This document shows positions 59,098 to 64,000 of a stretch of DNA of 64,000 bases, one piece after another; the first letter of the stretch is position 1; the number at the start of each line of letters is the position of its first letter. The stretch is from positions 40,394-104,393 of the forward strand of contig NZ_CP012839.1 in NCBI RefSeq assembly GCF_002073895.1, read 5' to 3'. Position numbers and translations under genes: made by a program. The notes under the pieces were generated by a model. That model worked only from the letters and a program-made list of their open reading frames with translations, was not told the DNA's origin and did no database searches. The DNA comes from Candidatus Riesia pediculischaeffi (GTDB lineage Bacteria > Pseudomonadota > Gammaproteobacteria > Enterobacterales > Enterobacteriaceae).

Positions 59098-59760
59098 ATA
59101 TTTATATATTAACCTTTTATATTTATAAAAATCACTTCTAAACTATCTTTTTAATAGTTGCATATTAATCCAATTATAAAAAAAATAACATCCAATACTT
59201 CTAATGAGATTGCCTTACTTTACATTTAACAACACTAGTTGATAGAATGCTGATGTTTTACGATAACGGATTAAATTATAATGATTAAATCTGAAAATAA
59301 GGTAATTTGGTAAAAATAAAAACACCAATTTATAACCATTATAAACGATAAAAGTACAACAAATATTGTTGCTAAAAAAGTTTTATGTTCCAATTTGTCA
59401 AAAGGTATTAATAATAAATTGGATTAATTTTTTATCGAAGGATATGCAATGTATATCCAAGCTAAATTTAGTAATGAGATCGAGAACTTGATACTTTTGT
59501 CAAATTTAAACATAAACAGAAATCATTTTTAAAAGACTACATTATGCTATAAATTAGATTCATACGGATCTGAATATTATAGAGTATATATCGAATACTA
59601 ATATAAGTTTATTCAATGAACTCTTTGAGTTTATTTAACATTCGATTTAACCATCATTTTAAAATATGATAATGTACAGAATAATCATTTTTACGTACAA
59701 TTACATAATTTTAAAAATATATAAATTTTAAAAAAATATGAGTCTTATCATTTATAATAG
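59098..59760. other. Spacer between metK and rsmH
   Basis: 663 bp between divergent genes. In E. coli mraZ directly precedes rsmH; no MraZ-like frame is present here, so the first gene of the dcw cluster has been lost. No other feature is seen. Confidence 0.5.
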
Positions 59761-60705
59761 ATGAAAAATAGTTTTAGTCATGTTGCAGTATTATCGGAAG
59801 AGGTAATAAAAGCATTAAACATAAAAAGAGACGGAACCTACATTGATTGCACTTTTGGACAAGGAAGACATAGTAATCTAATTCTTTCACAGCTACAAGA
59901 AGCAGGAAAATTAATAGCAATCGATCGTGATCCTCAATCAGTTTCAATAGCAAAAAAAATTAATGATAAAAGATTCACTATCAAACATGGTTTATTTTCA
60001 AATATATATAAATTTTCAAAAGAAGAGAATATCGTTAGAAAAGTGAATGGAATATTACTCGATTTAGGTATTTCCACAGTACAAATTAATGACGCGAAGA
60101 GGGGTTTTTCTTTCAAAAAAGATGGAAATTTAGATATGCGTATGAATCCGATGACAGGAATTTCTGCAAAAGAATGGTTAGAAAAGGCTAAGAGAGAAGA
60201 AATTGAATCGGTTTTAAAAAAATACGGAGAAGAAAAGAAAGCATACAAAATATCTAAGTTGATTTTCCGATACAATCATTCAAGAAATTTTAAAAAGATC
60301 ACTTGTACAAAGGAATTAGTTAACATCATCTCAAAAGTAAATTCATATCACAAAAAGCATCCAGCTACAAGAACGTTTCAAGCGATTCGAATCTATATTA
60401 ATAATGAATTAGAAGAACTAAAAAAAATTCTAGAAGAAGCTCTCAGAGTATTAGCTCCTTTCGGAAGAATAGTAGCGATCAGTTTCCACTCTTTGGAAAG
60501 TAGATTAATCAAAAATTTTATAAAAAAATACAGTAGTTATGTCATAATTGACCAAAAAATTTTTAAAAGAAACCAAGAGAACGATCTTTCTCAGAAAATT
60601 AAGTTGAAGTTAATCAACAAAGTTAAACCGAAAAGAAAAGAGATTCTTGAAAATCCTAGATCAAGAAGTTCATTGTTAAGAACAATTGAGTTTCATGTGA
60701 AATAA
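59761..60705 (+). CDS. rsmH: 16S rRNA (cytosine(1402)-N4)-methyltransferase
   Basis: Methylates C1402 in the ribosomal P site; formerly mraW. It has 314 residues (E. coli 313). N-terminal HVAVLSEEVIKALNI, SAM motif YIDCTFGQGRHSNLIL (E. coli GTFGRGGHS, so two positions differ), LIAIDRDPQS, GILLDLGISTVQ, RGFSFKKDGNLDMRMNP, HPATRTFQAIRIYINNEL and ISFHSLESRLIKNF. First gene of the remaining dcw (division and cell wall) cluster, 11 bp before ftsL. Intact. Confidence 0.97.
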   Translation: MKNSFSHVAVLSEEVIKALNIKRDGTYIDCTFGQGRHSNLILSQLQEAGKLIAIDRDPQSVSIAKKINDKRFTIKHGLFSNIYKFSKEENIVRKVNGILLDLGISTVQINDAKRGFSFKKDGNLDMRMNPMTGISAKEWLEKAKREEIESVLKKYGEEKKAYKISKLIFRYNHSRNFKKITCTKELVNIISKVNSYHKKHPATRTFQAIRIYINNELEELKKILEEALRVLAPFGRIVAISFHSLESRLIKNFIKKYSSYVIIDQKIFKRNQENDLSQKIKLKLINKVKPKRKEILENPRSRSSLLRTIEFHVK

Positions 60706-60716
60706 AGATTAAAAAA

Positions 60717-60956
60717 ATGAAAAGAAATAATAGTTTAACAAGGATGATTGCTACCGATATTTTAAACATGAATTTCTTTAATTTATTATTATTCACCTTA
60801 ATAATCATCACATTGATAGAAATTTTTAAAGTAAATTATCAAGTAAAGTTGTTGACAATCAAAAAGTATCAAGAGATCAAAAAGGGAGTTCTTTTACAAT
60901 CTGAAGAAGATAACTTATTTTTTAAAAAAATAATTACCGAGCATTCAAAAAAATAA
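60717..60956 (+). CDS. ftsL: Cell division protein FtsL
   Basis: Bitopic division protein that forms the FtsQLB complex. It has 79 residues (E. coli 121), so it is strongly shortened. One membrane segment (about residues 19-36, FFNLLLFTLIIITLIEIF) is followed by a short, probably coiled-coil periplasmic part. The call rests on size, topology and position between rsmH and ftsI. The cytoplasmic N-terminus is reduced. Confidence 0.85.
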   Translation: MKRNNSLTRMIATDILNMNFFNLLLFTLIIITLIEIFKVNYQVKLLTIKKYQEIKKGVLLQSEEDNLFFKKIITEHSKK

Positions 60957-60961
60957 AACAT

Positions 60962-62704
60962 GTGTATCAACTTGAGTTAAACCGGAACATGTATGGAGAA
61001 GAAAGGAAAGGACCATATCATAACTTAATATCCAAAGATTCTCATTCATATAAAGAACAAAAAAAATTAGAATCACGTTTTTTAATTGTACTATCAATTT
61101 TTTTGATCTGTATCATCGTCATTTTATTAAGAGCAGGATATTTACAAATTTTCGATTCTGAAAAATTAGTCAAATTTCATAATGTTTTTTCTTTAAGGAC
61201 AAAAAAAATACAACATGATAGAGGGTTAATATTCGATAGAAACGGAAAAAAATTAGCAGTTAATTTAGTTTCTTATTCTATCGCGGTGGATCCAAAAACA
61301 ATTTTAAAATTTAGTGATATTAGAGAACAAAAGAACTGGAAAAAATTATCTATCGAACTGAAAATTCCCATAGAACGAATTTATCATAAAATCATGTCCT
61401 CTAAAAATCTTAGATTTGTCTATCTAGTTAGAAGAGCGGTTGGATTAGACATCAGTTCGATAGTTAAAATGAAGATCAGTGGATTATACATTTTTAAAGA
61501 ATTAAGAAGATATTATCCGTATGGAAAATTTTCTTCTAGCTTGCTAGGGTTGACGAATATAGATCACATTGGAATAGAAGGAATTGAAAAAAGTTTCGAT
61601 CTTACATTAAATGGGATTGAAGGACAAAAAATTGTTCGTGTTGGAAGAAGTAGGGAGACGATAGAAGAGATTTCAGTTGTCAAACAGAACACATTACCTC
61701 AAAATCTAACTTTGAGCATCGATAGTGAGATACAATCTGTTATCTATAAAACACTAGAATATCATATTTCAAAAAATCAAGCTAAGTTAGGAATATCCGT
61801 GTTATTAGATGTAAATACTGGAGAGATTTTATCAATGGTCAGTGTACCATCTACAAATCCAAACGGATATTTTTACGGTCGTCCAACAAAATCTACCAGA
61901 AATCGAGCGATATCTGATTTATTTGAACCTGGATCAACTGTAAAACCGATGATCGTTATCAAAGCGTTAGATAAAAATACTGTTAGTCAAAACAGCATCA
62001 TATCAACAAAACCATATAAAATAGGAAAACATTTGATCAAGGATGTAAAAACATATGATTGTTCATCCATTTCAGAAATACTTCAAAGATCCAGCAATGT
62101 AGGATCTTCCAAAATAGCATTGATGATGAGTTCTAAAGAACTATTAGATACATACCTGAAATTTGGATTTGGAAAATTTTCTGTAGGATTATTTGGCGAA
62201 AAAAAAGGCAGATTCCCATCTATTGAAAAAAAGTTAAGTCCTATAGAAAAAGCTACTTTTTCTTTCGGATATGGTTTTATGATCACACCATTGCAACTAG
62301 CCCAATCTTATGCGAGCATCGGAAGTTATGGAATTTTTCGAACTTTATCTATTTTAAAGAAAAATAGTGAACTGTCATTAGAAAAGAGAATATTTCCAAC
62401 AGAAATTGTTCAAAAGGTAGTTAATATGATGAAACATATCTCCTTGAAAGAAATAAAACATCTTAAAAAAACAATAAGATATGAAGCAGCGATAAAAACA
62501 GGAACAATAAAGAAAGTCGATCATGGTTCATATGTTAATAAATATATTTCTTGTACTGCAGGTATTGCTCCAACATATCGTCCGAAGTATTCTTTAGTAG
62601 TTATTATTGATGAACCAAGTTCAGGGAAATATTATGGAAATTTGGTGACAACTCCAGCATTCACTGAGATTATGAATAAAATTCTTGAGATAAGTGCATC
62701 CTAG
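60962..62704 (+). CDS. ftsI: Peptidoglycan D,D-transpeptidase FtsI (PBP3)
   Basis: Septal peptidoglycan transpeptidase. It has 580 residues from GTG 60962 (E. coli 588); ATG 60989 is an alternative start nine codons in. One N-terminal membrane segment (about residues 45-65), then the non-penicillin-binding domain with DRGLIFDRNGKKLAVN, and the transpeptidase domain with the catalytic serine in FEPGSTVKPM near residue 322, SSN in RSSNVGSS and KTG in AAIKTGTIKK. TFSFGYGFMITPLQLAQ is conserved. It is 5 bp after ftsL and 35 bp before murE. Intact. Confidence 0.97.
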   Translation: MYQLELNRNMYGEERKGPYHNLISKDSHSYKEQKKLESRFLIVLSIFLICIIVILLRAGYLQIFDSEKLVKFHNVFSLRTKKIQHDRGLIFDRNGKKLAVNLVSYSIAVDPKTILKFSDIREQKNWKKLSIELKIPIERIYHKIMSSKNLRFVYLVRRAVGLDISSIVKMKISGLYIFKELRRYYPYGKFSSSLLGLTNIDHIGIEGIEKSFDLTLNGIEGQKIVRVGRSRETIEEISVVKQNTLPQNLTLSIDSEIQSVIYKTLEYHISKNQAKLGISVLLDVNTGEILSMVSVPSTNPNGYFYGRPTKSTRNRAISDLFEPGSTVKPMIVIKALDKNTVSQNSIISTKPYKIGKHLIKDVKTYDCSSISEILQRSSNVGSSKIALMMSSKELLDTYLKFGFGKFSVGLFGEKKGRFPSIEKKLSPIEKATFSFGYGFMITPLQLAQSYASIGSYGIFRTLSILKKNSELSLEKRIFPTEIVQKVVNMMKHISLKEIKHLKKTIRYEAAIKTGTIKKVDHGSYVNKYISCTAGIAPTYRPKYSLVVIIDEPSSGKYYGNLVTTPAFTEIMNKILEISAS

Positions 62705-62739
62705 AATGAATGATATCGCAAATCTAATTTCTAATTTTT

Positions 62740-64000
62740 ATGAAGAAATATTTCAAATTATCGAAGTTATTATCTAGTTTGGAAATATCTGTCCCGAACA
62801 TAATGTTCAAAGAAATGAAACTAGACAGTAGAAAAATCGAGAAAAATGACATATTTTTAGCTGTTCCTGGATCGAAAAAAGATGGAAGAGATTATATTGA
62901 TCATGCTATAAAAAAAGGTGCTTCTGCAGTCATTGCTGAATCTTATATATCGAATAAAAAAGATGGATACATAGATTTTACACGGAACATACCAGTAGTA
63001 CTCATTAAAGACTTAAATAAAAAGATGATCTCTCTATCAGAGAACTTATATAAGATTCCAAAGAAAGCGATCAAACTGATTGGTGTTACCGGTACTAACG
63101 GAAAAACAACTGTTGCACATATTATCGCGCAATTGGCAAATTTGTTAGGCGATAAAAGTGCAGTTATGGGAACTGTTGGAAATGGATTAATCGGAGAAAA
63201 CATTATATCCAATGGTTTAACAACTGCATCTTGTATAGAAATTCGATCCATATTACAGAAATTTTTTAAAAAAAATGTTAAAATAGTTGCGATGGAAGTT
63301 TCTTCACATGGGTTAGCTCAAGGAAGAACTTCTAATCTATCATTTTCTTCTGCGATTTTTACTAACCTTACAAGAGATCATCTAGATTTTCATAAAAATA
63401 TAGAAAATTATAAACTTGCTAAAAAAAAGTTGTTCTATGAATATAGTTGCAAAAACAGAGTATTTTATGTAGATGATCCGGTAGGATATGAATGGATGAG
63501 GGATTTTCCAGATTCCTGTGCCGTTTCTACAAATTGTAAAAATCTTCCAAAAATCTATGGTCGATCATTATATGTTAAAAAAATAACCTATTTGAAAGAT
63601 CGAACGGTAATCCATTTTAGCTCTGATTGGGGTGACGGAGAAATAAAAACTTCATTTTTAGGAGATTTTAATGTATCCAACTTCGCATTAGCGATAGCAT
63701 CGCTATTAATGATGGGATATCCTATTCGATCTTTAATAAAAAATACGGAAAAAGTACTCCCTATTGTTGGAAGAATGCAAATTATTTCACATCGCAATCC
63801 AAGAATCATCATAGATTATTCACATAATCCTGACTCCCTAAGAAAATGTCTAGTTTCACTTAGAAAACATTTTAAATCCAAGATTTGGTGCATATTTGGA
63901 TGTGGAGGTGACCGAGATAAAGGAAAAAGATCGATTATGGGAGAAGTTGCAGTAAGATATTCTGATTTCGTAATCATTACGAATGATAATCCAAGATCGG
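62740..64000 (+). CDS. murE: UDP-MurNAc-tripeptide synthetase MurE (3' end beyond window)
   Basis: Adds meso-diaminopimelate to UDP-MurNAc-L-Ala-D-Glu. From ATG 62740, 420 codons are open to the window edge (E. coli 495 residues). DSRKIEKNDIFLAVPG in the first domain, the ATP loop GVTGTNGKTTVAHIIAQ near residue 115, TTASCIEIR, EVSSHGLAQGR with the conserved His, NLTRDHLDFHKN, the domain-3 start GRMQII and IDYSHNPDSL are all seen. The visible end reads NDNPRS, the beginning of the DNPR motif that selects meso-DAP. This fits the retained aspartokinase. Confidence 0.97.
   Translation, partial: MKKYFKLSKLLSSLEISVPNIMFKEMKLDSRKIEKNDIFLAVPGSKKDGRDYIDHAIKKGASAVIAESYISNKKDGYIDFTRNIPVVLIKDLNKKMISLSENLYKIPKKAIKLIGVTGTNGKTTVAHIIAQLANLLGDKSAVMGTVGNGLIGENIISNGLTTASCIEIRSILQKFFKKNVKIVAMEVSSHGLAQGRTSNLSFSSAIFTNLTRDHLDFHKNIENYKLAKKKLFYEYSCKNRVFYVDDPVGYEWMRDFPDSCAVSTNCKNLPKIYGRSLYVKKITYLKDRTVIHFSSDWGDGEIKTSFLGDFNVSNFALAIASLLMMGYPIRSLIKNTEKVLPIVGRMQIISHRNPRIIIDYSHNPDSLRKCLVSLRKHFKSKIWCIFGCGGDRDKGKRSIMGEVAVRYSDFVIITNDNPRS

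Noticed and set aside
1-64000. CRISPR arrays, insertion sequences, prophage or secretion clusters
   Set aside because: No regularly spaced repeats, no transposase or integrase frames, and no virion or secretion genes were seen on either strand.

Overview
This 64-kb window looks like the chromosome of a strongly reduced, AT-rich, Enterobacterales-type gammaproteobacterium, most likely an obligate insect symbiont. Almost every gene is recognisably a shortened orthologue of an Escherichia coli gene, and many E. coli gene blocks keep their order and orientation: thrA-talB-dnaK-dnaJ, ubiE-ubiB-ubiD-trkH, trpS-rpe-aroB-aroK, pgsA-tRNA-Cys-tRNA-Leu, plsB/ubiA, rpmB-rpmG-coaD, ackA-pta, ubiX-folC-accD-truA-pdxB-fabB-aroC-prmB, potABCD, tRNA-Val/gltX and rsmH-ftsL-ftsI-murE. 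Intervening E. coli genes (thrBC, ubiJ, dam, damX, gph, mutM, ubiC, uvrC and others) are missing. There are no insertion sequences, phages, CRISPR arrays or rRNA genes. I cannot name the genus from the sequence alone; a Riesia/Arsenophonus-like louse or fly symbiont would fit, but so would others.

Layout. 1-5.9 kb (minus strand): dnaJ (cut by the window edge), dnaK with a well-preserved sigma-32 promoter, a frameshifted talB, and a thrA cut back to its aspartokinase half. 7.2-13.4 kb (plus): ubiE, ubiB, split ubiD, trkH. 13.6-18.3 kb: sodA, then trpS (frameshifted), rpe, aroB (frameshifted) and aroK on the minus strand. 19.3-27.7 kb (plus): pitA, gdhA, tRNA-Leu(CAA), a dead T4-endonuclease-V-like gene, two transporters (AGCS family and DtpA), pgsA, tRNA-Cys, tRNA-Leu(UAA). 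28.0-36.7 kb: plsB, then ubiA, pgi and murI (minus), rpmB-rpmG (plus), coaD (minus, frameshifted in a homopolymer) and yibN (plus). 38.4-50.6 kb: ackA-pta, then a long minus-strand run ubiX to prmB. 51.1-56.0 kb: tRNA-Arg(CCU), potABCD operon, tRNA-Val. 56.1-64 kb: gltX, metK and the start of the division and cell-wall cluster (rsmH, ftsL, ftsI, murE).

How the genes fit together. The cell appears to keep a DAP-containing peptidoglycan wall (murI, murE, ftsI, aspartokinase), phospholipid and fatty-acid synthesis (plsB, pgsA, accD, fabB), ubiquinone-dependent respiration (ubiA, ubiX/ubiD, ubiE, ubiB), the shikimate route (aroK, aroB, aroC), cofactor steps (pdxB, folC, coaD, metK) and acetate energy metabolism (pta-ackA). 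It imports K+, phosphate, peptides, probably an amino acid with Na+, and polyamines. Loss of the homoserine dehydrogenase half of ThrA implies that threonine and methionine come from outside.

The most notable features are signs of ongoing erosion. Seven genes are interrupted by one small indel each, two of them in 9-10 nt homopolymers and one by an exact 5-bp tandem duplication. Threonine-binding residues are lost from the remaining aspartokinase, the rhodanese YibN lacks its catalytic cysteine, and none of the five tRNA genes encodes a 3' CCA. About 9-10 kb is gene-free spacer. I found no convincing new multi-gene system. Several frameshifts hit normally indispensable genes, so sequencing error must be excluded before biological conclusions are drawn.
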